From: Tomocerus qinae
Taxonomy: Eukaryota > Arthropoda > Collembola > Entomobryomorpha > Tomoceridae
Direction: 5' to 3'
DNA: 64,000 nucleotides
NCBI GenBank assembly: GCA_020055645.1
Contig: CM034548.1
Coordinates: 30,430,201 to 30,494,200, forward strand
Part shown: positions 37,472-52,300 of the stretch, in pieces
How positions within the stretch are numbered: position 1 is the stretch's first letter
Layout: every line of letters begins with the position of its first letter
Notes under the pieces: model-generated
Database searches by the model: none
Seen by the model: the letters and a program-made list of their open reading frames with translations, nothing else
What the model was told of the DNA's origin: nothing
Program-made: the position numbers and the translations under genes

Positions 37472-38906
37472 GGCACCTTGGATGATTTCTTAAACAAATG
37501 TTTTATACTAGTGAATCCAGCAAAGGGACGAACCTAACATGTAAGACAAATTCAGCATGCAATCCATTCCAGCAATAAAAACAATCCCAAAATAAATACT
37601 TTGTAAATTCGATAATTTAAATACTTTATTTAAACAACTTTTATTTCCAAAGCGGCTGACAAAATTATAGCTGTAGTTCGAGTTATCTGGTCAGAAGGAA
37701 GTGTCTAAACCAAAATAACAGTCCTAGATTTTAATACTCCATTTTTAGTTCCCACCAAAACAATTTACTAATCAATGTCCCAGTAGGTTCTATAATGAAC
37801 TTCAAAAAATTTGTTTCCAATTAGGCTATTATACTTACCTTCTCACTTCCTACATATACAAGCAATCAATACCCGAATAGCAATAACCAATAACCTAAGG
37901 GAAATACCGATGATTTTTTCAAAAGCAGAACCGCCAAACACATAGCACCCCACACATTCGAGAATCGTGGAAATTGAAATACATATTTTGTAACACATCT
38001 TTTAACACAGAAGAAGTTTTATTTTGAAACTTGAAGTTGGTAAATGCATAGGATACACGCACTTGCTCATGTTAGGGACATTACCCAAATGCAAACTTCT
38101 TCCTTAACTTTTTATTAGATAGAATTTGGTATTGGTTACTATTGACTATGATAGTTGTCTAATTTGACCAATTCATAGAAATAGAAGTCCTTAATAAGGC
38201 CAGGAATGGACGTTACGAAAAGGAATTTGGAAATGACAGGATAGGATACACATTGACATAAGAAAGCGCAGAGGTGAGTGGGAACTGGGAACCTGCCTGA
38301 GACGGAAAAGAGCCCACAAAAAGTTTCCATTCCCTACACTTTAACAAGCGTTTCCCGCGATTTGTTTATATTTGTGGCCATGACCGTTTCAGAAATTGTA
38401 ACAATACGCGTCACGCTAACGGGCTTCTAGAGGCTATGCCAAATGGGTCAATTAAATTCTTGCTTAGCAGTTCCTGCAGATGGTAATTGATTGTTTGTCA
38501 AAGTCTTGCCCTTTTCAAATAAGTAACTATTATTATTGTGTTTATTTGTCAAAAAGATAAGGCTCGTAATATGTACCAGTAAATAATAACGATAAATCAA
38601 ATATTAAGTAATTTTTTGATTCACCATATATCATATATTAAGGGATTAGCGATTAGTGGACATTTCCATCAAATTAACCTGTTATCTTCATGAGCTTTAC
38701 TCACTTCATAATATAACATTTTAGACAGAATAGTAATTAAACTGCGAGTTTAAATTCTCGTATCGGTGAGTTGATGTGCGTCAAAAGACATTTTTTAATA
38801 TTTCCTTAATTTTATTTTGCATAGACAGTCTACTCAAGCCTATGCTTGTTTAGAAAGATTTTTGAAAGCGACAGTTGGGTCTTGGTTGTCACTGTGAATG
38901 CAGTAC

Positions 38907-38931
38907 TGTTATGTTATGTTATGTTATGTTA
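38907..38931 (+). repeat. (TGTTA)5 microsatellite
   Basis: Five perfect TGTTA units. Confidence 0.9.
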
Positions 38932-39399
38932 GTATCGTCGGCTGTGTACTAAAATTCTGTGGAGAATGATACTATTTTCTTCCTATGGTCAATGGTTTAA
39001 AGTACTTCGAAAGGTGAAAATAACGTTTTAAAATAACGATTTGATAGGTTGTCATTTTTTTATCGAGTGACATTAAAAATTGCACTTTTGATTTGAAAGC
39101 AATTTTTATCACAATAGGTATTAAAATTTGAATTACCAAGAAAATTATTACCAAATATCTTTTATTGGTTTTATAGAGTAAATAAACAATTTTACTATAA
39201 CAAACCATAATACAAATTTAATTCTTATTGCCTAATTGTAATTTTTCATCAGTGAATAAGTCATCGTTGATGTAAGTCGAGTGATACAATTTAGCGAAAG
39301 TATTGAGTGGATCTCAACTCTACTACGTCACGAGAAAAAGAAATCAAGGCTCTCATATGTCATAGGATAGAATACCCAATACCCACTCATTGTCAGAGA

Positions 39400-39660
39400 A
39401 CAGAGTCCGCGAGCAAAGCAAACTGTGTTTCTGTCTGCTATCTCTAATCTGTATTCTGAAGTTAGTGCTTTGATACTTTTGAGTCGGAATTCGGAAAATC
39501 TTGTTTACTCAGTCAATTTATCAGTGATCAGTTGATCAATATTAACTTGAGACATTTGTGATTCGATTGTATTATTTACTATTTTGAAGAACAACTAAAA
39601 TCCGTTATTTTGGACTGAAAACTACACCTGCGAATGAAAAGGAAAATTTCACCTCAAAAG
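39400..39660 (+). other. possible non-coding leader exon of RASSF8
   Basis: A moderately GC-richer stretch ends in a donor-like AAAAG|GTAATA at 39660/39661. The RASSF8 start exon begins with an acceptor at 45993, so at least one leader exon must lie upstream; this is the best candidate I see. The 5' end is not defined and no TATA box is evident. Confidence 0.2.
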
Positions 39661-40861
39661 GTAATACCAATTTAATTTTGTTTTGTTATTGAATGAATGT
39701 GGAATGCTTGATAAGCTTGTGAACAATCTAGAATACTGAATACGTTCAGATGACCAATGACTGGTGACTGCATAGCTCTTGGGTATTAGAACCGATGATA
39801 GGCAATGAATAAATTTGAAATAAAAACACTGTTGACTGTTGAGGAAAAATTGTGTAAATCATTAATAATTGATATTCATTTTTCATAATCAGAAAACAAC
39901 ATTTTTCATGCTTTTGTTGGATATTCATTGACGGAATAAGATTTTTGAGATTATTGATCATATTTTGTATTTGAGAAAGCTTTGAGTGTGTGTATTGTGC
40001 ATTTGTTATTCAACTTTCAAATTCAAAATTAGTCAGTTGTCAGTTCAAGTCATTTTAGCTCTCAATCTTTGATCTTAACTAAATTACTGATTAATGATTG
40101 CTAATTTTGTTCATCTGTCAACAATTTAACATAATCACGAGTCACCAGTAGAACCAATTAAGTTTTTGGTATTTCATCATGTCTTGCCTATTGTGCATGT
40201 GTGTACACTCGGTCACCAGCACACTAACGACATTCAACATTTAGTGTCTGACATCTACGGTGATCACTAGATGTGTTGTGGATGTTGTGATTGATTGTTG
40301 TGATCAATGAAAATAACTAAACCCTAAAATTGTTTCTTGCTCAGTCAGTGGTCTACAATTAATCTTTTATTATTAATTCTGACTATTAGCTGTTAACTTC
40401 TGCAGGTAAAAAACTTATTTACTAACTATATTGGATTTCTCGCGTGAAAAGGTGTTTTGGTATTTGCTCAGGTTGGGTTGCTGCAAACGGGACGCAGTAC
40501 CGAAAATTTTCTAAGTTTTTTCCCAATGCAAAAATCATGCAACAAATTTCTAAGTATTTTCAAAACTAGTCACTATTCGCCTCTTTTTTTACCTAACCTA
40601 ATAAAATTGAAACAACCATTGATAATACTCTGCTTAGCTGAAAATTAAAGTAAGGGAAACTTGACTTAAAATTACAATTTTTAATCATTGATAGCAGTGC
40701 ATTGTACTTAATAACTTTTCAATTATCATCAATCATTACTGACTTCCGGCTGCAGTAATCAAATATAAAATAACAATTGCAGTGTAATAGAATTTCCGAG
40801 GTTTACAGTTCCTGTAACATGTTGAATGTGTATTAAATAGTGACATTCAAAATTTATTGTA

Positions 40862-41976
40862 GTGTATGAATTTAAGAGATGTGTAAGCAAAATAATTTGA
40901 AATTGCAAATCGGATTGCAACAAGTGTTAACCTAATGAGAAAGAGGATTGTGAAATATAACTTCTTTCCGATTTTCGATATACCGCCCCCTTTACTCAGG
41001 ACACACCCTCCGAAGGTCGAAACGCTACTGTAAAATTACTCCGAAACTACTCAACCGATTTGGATGAAATTTTTTTTAAATTAAAGGAGACAATATTTTG
41101 GAGGGTGGACTTTCAGCGTTTTTCAAAATTCGAACTCCTTCATGAAAAACGAATTTCAAAATTTCCAAAAACACGTTTTTTCAAGTTTATCGTTTTTAGG
41201 GCCAATCTTACTCCAATAGCTATACAAACCGCATATTTGCATATTTTATCAATTTGACCTCCAAAAATGTCAAAGGTCAACTTACTGAAAATGCTCAAAT
41301 ACACCTTGTGTGACATATCAATCAGCATCTACACACTTTAAGAAAAACGATTATGATGTAATATGTTCCAAAATTTGAAGTGGTACAATGTCAAAGGTGA
41401 AGCCAAGTGAAAGGCATATTAACAACTTTTAAAAAATTACCTTTGAGATTGTACCACTTCAAATTTTTGAACATATTACATCATAATCGTTTTTCTTAAA
41501 ATGTGTAGATGCTGATTGATATGTCACACAAGGTGTATTGGAGCATTTTCAGTAAGTTGACCTTTGACATTTTTGGAGGTCAAATTGATAAAATATGCAA
41601 ATATGCGTTTTGTATAGCTATTGGAGTAAGATTGGCCCTAAAAACGATAAACTTGAAAAAAAACGTGTTTTTGGAAATTTTGAAATTCGTTTTTCATGAA
41701 AGAGTTCGAATTTTGAAAAACGCTGAAAGTCCACCCTCCAAAATATTGTCTCCTTTAATTAAAAAAAAATTCATCCAAATCGGTTGAGTAGTTTCGGAGT
41801 AATTTTACAGTAGCGTTTCGACCTTCGGAGGGTGTGTCCTGAGTAAAGGGGGCGGTATATCGAAAATCGGAAAGAAGTTATATTTCACAATCCTCTTTCT
41901 CATTAGGTTAACACTTGTTGCAATCCGATTTGCAATTTCAAATTATTTTGCTTACACATCTCTTAAATTCATACAC
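40862..41976. mobile_element. 1.1-kb near-perfect inverted repeat (foldback element)
   Basis: Two arms of about 540 bp (about 40862-41400 and 41440-41976) are near-perfect reverse complements around a spacer of about 40 bp. The termini read GTGTATGAATTTAAG and its complement, and TGTA flanks the element on both sides (40858-40861 and 41977-41980), consistent with a 4-bp target-site duplication. Arm differences seen are a few substitutions and one-base indels. Both arms can be translated for 60-90 codons in mirrored frames, but these are strand shadows of each other and show no known domain. Confidence 0.85.
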
Positions 41977-41980
41977 TGTA

Positions 41981-44900
41981 CTTCCTTAGTCGTTCCTTTT
42001 CGATGTAAATGTGATCTGTTAAACGGTGTGCGGTAGAAGATGCCCATTTACAGTACAACACGATTGTTATTTTTGTAGACTATTTAACAGTGTCATGAGC
42101 TAACTTTTCTTTTATGAACATTATGCCGATATGATCTTTCTTAAATATCTACCTTTTGCCAACAAATGTGTTGGAAGAATAATTGCCAAAATAACTATAA
42201 ATGAAATATGCAATTAGGATTCGGAGCTGTAAAACCTCAAAACTGCATTCACATTTAGATTTTATGGTGCAGCGTATCACCACAATAGCAAATAATAAAG
42301 TGATACAAATATATTCAGTGCAGGAAGGTTGGCGGCTTAGTTAAGGAGAAGCCATCAAAAAGAACATCTTTTGTTTTCTTACTTACTTGTCACCTTATAA
42401 CATTTGCGTGTCTGAATCTTACAATAAATATAATAGGAGGTTTCTTTGAAAACTAATAGTAATATCATTAACATTTTATAAGAAATAGAACAATAGAACT
42501 TGAACGTTACTTTATCACGATACCCTGTGCTCTTTTACTTATGCTACTTTGCTTCCTCGTTGTCTCAATTGCAACTGTCCTTTGGTTGGTAAGTAATATT
42601 GCAAAACGCATAGATATAATATTACCTGTTTGAAATTATAATTTTGCACAAAAATGTATAAATCAGGGTAAAATGAGCTCTTCTAGGGCCAGGACCTAGT
42701 TAAGTAATTTCTTTAAGCTATGCATATGCATTTAGAAGAAATCGAATATCGAATCATATTTTCTATATCACCAACGAAGTGAGTGTAACAAACATTGATG
42801 TACAAAAATGAATGATAGAATATAGAATGATAAAAAGTATTTAATCTGACCACTCCAAACAAAATTTCTAAAATTTACATTAAAAAATCATGTAGTTATT
42901 GAAACCGTGGAAGTATATTACAAAATTGCAGGTGTATAATTTGAATGATTATTTTTGTCCTTCCTCCATGCTTGGTTTTTCATTTTGCGATAACTTTAGG
43001 TTTGGCTTGATAGAATATTTCTACAGTTGTGATTGCGCCTGTACATAATATCGGCGTATGTGCTGTCTAAGATTAGATTAAATCGAAAATGCTGCACTTG
43101 CTTTACTGCTTGCAGCATGGACGCATGGATGGATTTTTCTTGTTTTGATACGGGTCCAAATTTCAAAGTGACTTAACTATCACTACAATTGTCAGCGTAG
43201 TGGGTCTGATACTAGTCTTCGGTATTTGCATGTTTTCTTTTCTGTTGTTTCAGAATCTGTTTACATACCTACACTTGCCCTATCCATTAAAGTAGGACTT
43301 CTATAGCCGCAGACTGGCTTTTTCAGTCTATTCTGTCAGACAGACCATGAAAAAAGTTGGAACATTGAATTGAGAGATGGGATATGTATAGCAATTTCTA
43401 AATGTTATGTAAATGCAAAAAAACGGAAGATTTAATTAAATGCAGTCAGGAAGTCATACTAATGAGATTAATGTAATGCAAGCGAACTTAGTGTAGGTAA
43501 TAGTAATAAGGTACTGTGCGTGTGCATAGACTCACATTTTGCAAAAACAGAATGCATAACATACATGGCATAAATAAGAATCTACAGCAAGATATAAAGA
43601 AACTTGTTTTCTTATTGTTTGAGGTTAATCGTAAGTATTTAAGCAAAGGATGTTCCTACATGGAGGGCAAATCAATTTTGATTGAGATGCAAGTTGAATT
43701 AAGTAAAGCTAATGAAATGATTATGCATTACTGTGCATATTATTGTTTTGATACTTTGAATCCCCATCCTAAAAATTGTTAAAGCCTACGATTAATAGTA
43801 TTAGAACATTGGAAGCTCAATCTTAACTCATTAAATGTATATGATATGCATAGCAACCCATGTAAACGCCTATATTTTTCGTATCACTGCAAAGTTGCAT
43901 TGTTTTGGTGTTTTCATTCTGTTGGGCGATGAATTCAAAAATTCAATACTATATACCGTACTAGTAAATCTTTTCAATAAGCCTTCTTACATTTCATTGG
44001 TATTACATACTCGACAAGACAACATAGTATTATAATGCGGAGTTAGTAGTACATGGCATAATCAGCAAAAGTTATATAACATATAATTACTAATATTTGT
44101 GAAGTTGCTTTCTAGTTAAAGCATGTAGTCTTGGAGTTGTCCTATAGTCCTATCTCCATTTCTTAACCACTCGTTTTGATGAGAAAAAAAGAGACAAGTG
44201 AAGAGCTGTGTATATGTAACATAGTACAGATGAGTTTATGCCTAGGAAGGAATAAGGATTCTTTACCTTGCGTAACCTACTTAACTTTGTGCTTTTGCCT
44301 TGTTAGACTTTGGCTTTTGCTTCTTGTTCGACCATTATAACTTAGGTGATGTTATATGTGGTATATAGTCTATTCCGTGTCGGCTATTCCACATTACCAC
44401 AAGTCATTAATTCATCATCTAACTTATCAAGTCACATTCCTCTTCTCACACACACGTTGAACTGAATAGGTTATTAGTTAGTAGGTGATTATTTTGACAT
44501 GAAAAAGTACATCATTGTCCAATTTTTCTTAAAATGAACATAAAAATCATAATTGAAGCTCAAGATAAAGGTTATATTAGTATTAGTACAATAGCGACAA
44601 TAGGGTTTAAAATTGCAGTGAGTTAAAAATACAAATAGTATAGTTAACCAACAGTTTTACTCGAGTGTTTTTAAGTAATTGTGGCTATAACACAGAGATC
44701 AAAATTTTATTCTCTGGGTTCTGAATTCTTTTCGAGAATTTACTTCATTAGGGTTTGTGTCTGCTGGACGCCTGGAGATGAGAGTAAAGTGTATAATAAA
44801 TTGCATAAGAAATGGTCATTGAGTTTTTCCTTGAACAATTCTTTGTGCAGACTCTCTCAAATGGGATTATATACGATGCAATCAATTATATTTGCAAATA

Positions 44901-45992
44901 AAAGAAAATTATGTGTCTGCCCATGTCGGTTGTCTTGTTATGAATTAACTCGATTTGCATTAGTTTGTCTGTACTTTATTAAGTACATATTCATTTATGC
45001 TGTAGAGAAGTTTTAAAGAGGAATTCCAGTTACCTATTTAGTTATTTGCTTTAAATCACACCAACTCTCTTTTAATAGCTTTTGCTTTTAATTTATGTGC
45101 TTTGTGTGCATATGTGTCTGTTCTCATGCTTATCTAATAGACACTTCTTTCCTGTTGAACAAAGTCGAGTTTGTTTTGGCAGAGAAGTAGTCATCGTAAG
45201 ATTTTGGAGGTCAGCAATAGTGTAAAGATCAGTGGTGTAGGCATGCCAGTTAAAACATATAAATGCATTATCCGAGGTTCTTTAATAGCGTTTTTTATAA
45301 AGTTTACATAACATTTTACGACTGCCTTGTAGTATAGAAGATTATGTGTGTTAGATCCTCGTTCTGCTTTCTGTCTGTGTTGGTTAGTTTAAAGCTCATT
45401 CACAATGAAACCCCCAACTCAACACAACATCATCACATAACTATCTGTAAAAGAGTACAACTAAAACAAAGTATTATACATAGCAGACATAGTAATCATA
45501 GTGCGTTGTTTAAATATAATTCTCAATTTGCTTCAGCATATCGTTAGATAAAAGTAAGTGATTTTAAGTAGGCAATAAGATTTCAAATTATCTTTCAACT
45601 CAGGAACATTAAAACATCCTTTACTCACTTCTATTATATTGATTTAGCTATGTGTTTTATTTAAAGATCTTTTTATTATGTATTTATGAATTGGAAAGTT
45701 TTTATTGACACTATCAAGTGACGATGATTGACGTTGTTAATGAATGAACTTAAGGTATAGACTGTTTGAACTCTGTAGCGCTTTAGACGTGTAATATGCA
45801 TATAGTATTTACTGGGTACAAATGGCTATTTGCTTTTCGGCAAAACAAATCTTTGTTGTGTCATTGATTTTATTGGTTGAAAATCTTTTTCTACTCGTGC
45901 GTGAGGAAGGTGTAAATATTTATTGAATGGCCATAACATAATTTTGGAATCGACGTGGACACTTAATAATTGTTGATTTTTGTTGTTTTCAG
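41981..45992. other. AT-rich region, probably upstream flank or leader intron of RASSF8
   Basis: No gene recognised. An open frame starting with ATG at 43552 (77 codons) and one near 44681-45016 have no recognisable domain or splice context. I treat them as chance. Confidence 0.4.
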
Positions 45993-46015
45993 ATTGAGCC
46001 ACACAAGATAGAGAA

Positions 46016-46281
46016 ATGAAGGCAATGTTTTTGGGTGGCTAATGACACGTGAGCGGAGAGATAGTGTTTCATCAATACATCACTTAATCGCAATGAAGAG
46101 GATTACAAACGATGGAGAATATGGGATAAGGATGTCGATTTCGGTGCTTAGCTCCGAACTGAAAAAACTAGTCTGCGATTCTGAATTGACGCCGGATTTG
46201 TATTGCGTGAATGTGAAGGAATTGAGGGATTTAGCTGAGGTCTTGGGCTCAACACTGTGGGATGTAATGAGGTTAAGATAA
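46016..46281 (+). promoter_or_regulatory. two upstream ORFs in the RASSF8 leader
   Basis: After the acceptor at 45991-45992 the leader contains an 8-codon ORF (46016-46042) whose TAA overlaps by one base the ATG of a 79-codon ORF (46042-46281). The main RASSF8 ATG follows 49 bp later at 46331. A scanning ribosome would meet both first, so they probably lower or condition RASSF8 translation through reinitiation. The 79-residue peptide ends [20 protein letters not shown] and has a balanced composition unlike neighbouring noise, but no domain is recognised. Confidence 0.55.
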
Positions 46282-46330
46282 AGATAAATTAACCCATCGT
46301 TGTATTCCACCTTCTAAAGTCTTGTGCAAA

Positions 46331-49300
46331 ATGGAACTGAAAGTGTGGGTGGAAGGTATCCAACGGATTGTCTGTGGCGTCAACGACAAAACAACGTGCC
46401 AAGTAAGTACACCATAATTCCAGGGTTTAAGGGTTGGCTGTTTTGCCACACTGACTGATACTAAATAAATATAGACATGACCACAGGGAAATGTCATAAG
46501 TGATGGCAATTGGCAGATACTTTTAACACTAACGCAATCACTTTTGAGTGTCTCATTTTTATTTCACTTTTTTATATCTTTTGTTTTCTCTTAAACGTCA
46601 TACACAAATTGTAGTGTTTGCCAGTTTTAACCGGGTATTTGACATGTTTCTGCCAGGTGGCATGACCGAACCAGGCAAATGACAAGCAAGTCGTACTGTG
46701 TTACTATTTTATGTATCTTTACGTTTACTTTGTTCTTTATACTTAGTCTCTCGGCGTCTTTTCTACAATTACGTTTTTTATTTTCCAATGCAGACAAAAT
46801 GTCTAGGTTTCTTGTTTATTCATTGAAAATACCTGTGACTAGTCTTTTATTTCATTTTTAAGATTTTGCATTCTCACTTCCTACTTCCTCAGTAGCGTTA
46901 CCCAAATAAATTCTAGTCGTAGTTCGTTTGCTCTACTTCTGCATATGAGAAATGCTTTTATGAATGCAACCAATTCCATCAAGTCGTAGTACTAACATTG
47001 TTGCATGTTGCAGTTGTATGATTGTATGTAATGTTGTTTGCCTTAGTGCAGTCTCTCAATACATTACCTAGATAAGAATAAAACTGGTTAGTTACATGAT
47101 ATATACTATAATTAGTAAAATGGCATATCCTTCTTCAATTTACGCATCTCTATATACATATCTGTATGTTTTTCGTAAAAGGGGAGGCTTTGACTTCATT
47201 GAAAGGAAACTCACGCGCACAATGCTTCTTTATATTGAAAACAAAGAGCAAGGCATAATTATAACCGACTATTTGTATCATTGTCGGTTTCTTGTATTGT
47301 GGATTATCTCAGTGTGCCAGTTATACGAAGAAGTATATAATAGATTGAGATTAGGAGCATTAGGTATATTGCACCCACTACTTACTATTGCTATACACAT
47401 ACCCGCTATGTACATATTGGCTTCGAGAGAGTGTACTACAAATACATAGAAATAATAAATTGAATACCCATGTAGTTATACTTAGCTAGTTGGATAGAAA
47501 CTGTACTTCTATTCTGTGTGAAATGTGAACTAATATTTATTATATTACTCAGAAAGTCTCAGAAGGGAAATGAAATGCACACAGAGTACAGGGTACAGTA
47601 AGCTAGAAAAATCTTTGTCTCCCATATTTACAATGTATTTATTTTTATCTGTAAAAGTCATTCGGATATCTCAGCTTAGAAGTAAATACTACACACAAAC
47701 CAATTTACTGAATTCCTAGCGAAGTATTTGCGTGAACTCTTATCTCTATCTCATGTTGCTCCTTTCTTGTTTATTCAGCATTGTCGTTACAATACAATGC
47801 ATTGCACTGGCATGTATTGTCTGATTGAAATTGTTAGATGTTGGTAGGTACAGTAAGTACGGTTGACAGTGGAAGGTAAAAATACATTTTGTAGTTTGTA
47901 TGCACTACATCGTTGGGCTTTGTCTACTTTGCAGAGTGCAGACATAGCTTAGTATTTTAGTAGAAGAATTTATACTGGGAAAATGTTTGTACCTAGAAGT
48001 ATTTGTAGAAGTGCAGAGTACATTTTGTAAGTGCACTCGTAGAACAAACTTAGCATAATATTGGTAATCATGGCATTTTCTCTGATTGTTATTCTTTCTG
48101 TATTGTCCTTTGTCAGAAACGTTTTCTAATTACTTTATCAAAAGCACACATGGAAATGAAAATAATCAATTAAACAAAATAGCTAAGGAATCTCGACAAA
48201 ATTAAGTAAATTTTATTGGATTGCAAACGTTTTGTACATGTTTATACTATGTTAAACAAATATTTCTTACCAAAATAATATTATTTTTCAGCTCTAAATG
48301 CCTGAGTGATTAAAATCTAAATAAAAAGAAGTAAATAAGTAATGAAACCATGCAAACTGGTTTGATAGCTTATATAATGCAATCTGAAGTCTCAATCTAA
48401 AATACAAATATTATACAACTTTATTAAAAAGTTAGATCTATGCTAATAGGTACGTATCTAGAAATTGATAATTTAATTTGAAACCCTTCCATTAAATAAA
48501 TTTTAATCATGAGTTTCAAACCATTTCTCATGTTTACCTTAAGTGCGTAAGGACATTTAGTGTTAAAAAACGATAACATAATTCTGTAAAGTCATCTTAG
48601 ATGGTCATTCTAATCTTTCCTAATATGGCATTAGGTGGTATTTGATATTTACAAACAAATGTAAATCTCGTGATAGGGATCTTTAACTAGCATAATTTAA
48701 AGGACGTCTATCCCCTGTAGGTACCTATGTCCATTTCTGAGATTGTAATCTTATATTATAAACAAATGTGTTTATTATTTATTGCGATAAATCCCTGTTA
48801 AATTGCCCGTACAGAGGCAGACTATTATCTAATGAAAAGAAAAAGTAAGGCCAATGCCTTTATGGGTAGTATTTAACAATGAAAATGAACATTGGCATAA
48901 TATAGCTTAGAACTAAGTGTGACTGATTAATTACCACCTACACCAAGTATAGACTTGTGCGTTTTTACTTGCACAGTCAGTTTAACAAATTGCTAAGCTA
49001 CAGCTAATTAACATCTTCAGAAATCCAGGTTAAATTTTTGTTACATCATAATGTATATTACAAAATTTTAATTGTTAACAAAAGAGCAATGGAAACGTTT
49101 TTTAATGGGTTGCCTCGCGCCTCTCAGAAAAAATGCGAGACATTGCCAGGTATCTATGACGTTATTGCTACGCCAGAATGTGCATGGTTTAATGCCAAGT
49201 CACATTGAAGACAAAAGCAACATTATCATATCATAAGGATAGGAAATCTTTACTCTTATTATTCCAGTTAAAACAAAACGCGACGTTTTCATACCCCTGA

Positions 49301-52300
49301 TGAAAACGAAGATTGTTTTCCTATGTTTCCTTTAGACGCAACACTGATTTGTATGAAAATAATTTTTTGGCAAAGGTGCATCTTTCCCTAATAACCTGTG
49401 TAATAGGATGACAAATGATATAAATAATGACGTATCTCTTGGAATTTCCTTGTTTTGCTAAAATATTTGTTATCTCTTCACTTGGATGGTACTTTCATAT
49501 TTAATATTCACATTTGTTTATGATACTGCGTTCAACTGAGATGGCAAGAAATAATAAAAATACAAAAGATTTTACCAATATTTCTCGTTGGCATATTTTG
49601 ACATTTTCTTTATTTTATGCAGTTAAAGTTGCTAAACACGTCGTTTTCGGGTTAATGTCGTTGTTTCTGCACAACTTAAATCCGTTCTTAGGAAAAATAA
49701 CTGTCTTTCCATGTAATGGTGAATGAGTAACCATTTATTGGTGCTATATATGCGCATAACATTAATGTCTTAGTAAACTAACGCTAAGTAAGTCTATTGG
49801 AGAATTATGAACAGTTCACGGCTGTCACAAGTAAATAATTTTTCATTGAAGGCTGACTTAACACGTTTTGCCTCTTCACAATCAGCCTTTATAATTTTCT
49901 TCTCTAATGACATTTTAAAATGCAGTGAACCAAGCAAAGTTCTTCCTAGCGTTCACTAAGCTATTAATAGAAATCCTATTCATATCTAAGTAAGTGTCAG
50001 ATAGGACTGAATGCTCCTTATGGTGGAAATGTTATTTAGCAAAAATGTTTGTCACAGTCTATGAAAAATTACAAATTGCTCCATGTCATCCGTGTCTTAG
50101 TATTTTTATACTGTAAAATAATATGAATTTGAGTACCATTCATGACCATTTCAACAGTTCCTGAATCGGTAATGTCAATTACGATAAATATTTATCTAGG
50201 AGGGAAGATAAGATTCAGTACCCTTCCATGCATTTTAGGAATTCATTGTTATTTGGTGTTTTTAAATCGTAAATTATGTTTACCTCCTATACACATCAGA
50301 TATGTAGTGTTACAATTTGTGATAACAAAATAGCAGTCAAAGATAGCTGCATTAAATATACTTATGGAGTGGGTATATTAAAAATAATTAATTACCATTT
50401 ATTGATGGTGAGGGTAAAAAACAAAGTTACCATTGATTGGCAGAAGGATATAGCCGTAAAAATTGACGCCAAGTCAAAATGTTTAAGTCAAAATGAGTAT
50501 AAATATAAAGCTACAAGCAAAGGCGTATAGAGAATAGAGACTTTCCGAGCTGAATATCTGTACAATCTGTAGTACCTATGTCGGATATTTTATACATTAT
50601 GTCGATATGAAATCTCAGCCCACCCCGAAACTCGGATCTGTATATATAATATACGACTATGGCGATGGCGTTCAGGTCCCGGTCATAAATCGTCCAATCT
50701 TGAATTACTAGAGACATTTGACTACTGCATTTTATCTATTTTGTAGTCTTGGATTCGTCTATGCTACTAATTATTGTAATTATCTTTCAAGCGTATATAA
50801 ATTGCCCATTTATATGCCTTTTAAGCTGTCTGGTTGTGGTTTTATGCATATTGAAAAAAGAAATATTAGCTTATTTTATCAAAAATAAATCAAGTCCAAA
50901 GAATAAAATAAATCATCATTTTAAAAAGCCACATAAATACATTTTAATGGAACAGCTATATTTTTGTGCTCCGTAGAATGGCCTTCGTTTAGTGGGATTT
51001 ATTTCATTGATAGGTAATGGGTAGACGTCAATATCGTCAACTAAATATTTTGTAAAGAAAGACTGACTGTGTGCATAGCCATGTGTTTTTGGTTTTGGCA
51101 TAAGTGTAAACTTACATCACTGACACTGACATGCATGATGCCGCAGTTTCCATTTGATATGAAATAAATGAGCAGTTGGTAGAAAAGTTTTGGTTACACT
51201 TAACCTGACTACAGCTGCAGTGCACTATAGAATTACCAGAACATTTCTGTTCAGCCCAATTTTTATTCTTTCTGACTACACGTCTACTAGTCCTTGTCTG
51301 TCTTTACTATAGTACCCCTTGGTAACTGAACTGTTTGCATTATGTAAAATAAAAACAGCAGTATCGATTATTATAACTACTTTTTCATGCAGAGAAATTG
51401 AATGAGGTCTTATCAATGTTATATTGTCAACTGTTCAATATATACATAGTGACACAGTCGACGTCACCATTGTATCGGTCATGTCATCAGCATTATGTAT
51501 TAATATTATATTAATAGTATGTCATATGCTTAACCTTTCTATGTCCATGAAATGGTATATTGTATACAGTTGAGATTGTATTACAAAGTGCAATGTACAA
51601 TATTTTATTTTGCTTTTCTTAATCTTATAACAGGATGTGGTGTATGCTTTGGCACATGCAACTGGAAAAACAGGGCGCTTCACCCTCATTGAGAGATGGA
51701 GGAATAGTGAGCGCCTTTTGGCACCGAACGAACAACCGCTCAAGGTACGAAATTCAGCCCAATTCTAATAATAATATATCATACTTTAATATATAACATT
51801 TTTAGATTATACACTGTAAGCTGATGTAATGTAGTTTAGATATACTAGTCGAGTTGTAAAGCTTTATGCGAAATTAGCGTCAACTTGTGCTTAGTCGTGA
51901 TAAAGAGACTAAGTAAGTGGTATGTATAGACTATTTTTCATGTATAAAGTATGGAGGACATGCTAAATATATTTCGCATGTACATGGATCCGAAATCTTT
52001 GCATTTCAGTGACTTACTGACTGACTTACAATTAGATACATCTTTTTGCGTAGTTATTTGTTTTACGCTTAAATAGTAAATGTCATACTAAGCCTATGTA
52101 CCACTTTTCATGAATCGTCATTCATTCCCAGTCTGTCGTACGAGATAGTACTCCGGAGAAAAGTAAAAACTAAAGTTATTACGTTTGTAAGTGTAAAATT
52201 CTAAAATTATTTTCAGAGGAGTGTGTGACTCTTAATCTTACGGAAGTATAAAGTTGACTATTAAAATGCTGTTGCTCACATTGAAAACTTAATTCTGTAG

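Noticed and set aside
41140-41787. Mirrored ORFs in the 1.1-kb inverted repeat, each about 60-90 codons with nearly the same peptide
   Set aside because: They are the same sequence read from the two arms; no known domain and frames are broken by indels.
43552-43785. 77-codon ORF with somewhat protein-like composition
   Set aside because: No domain, no splice or promoter context, and ORFs of this length are expected by chance in 64 kb.
47096-47449. 117-codon hydrophobic ORF in RASSF8 intron 1
   Set aside because: Composition is typical of random AT-rich sequence and no family is recognised.
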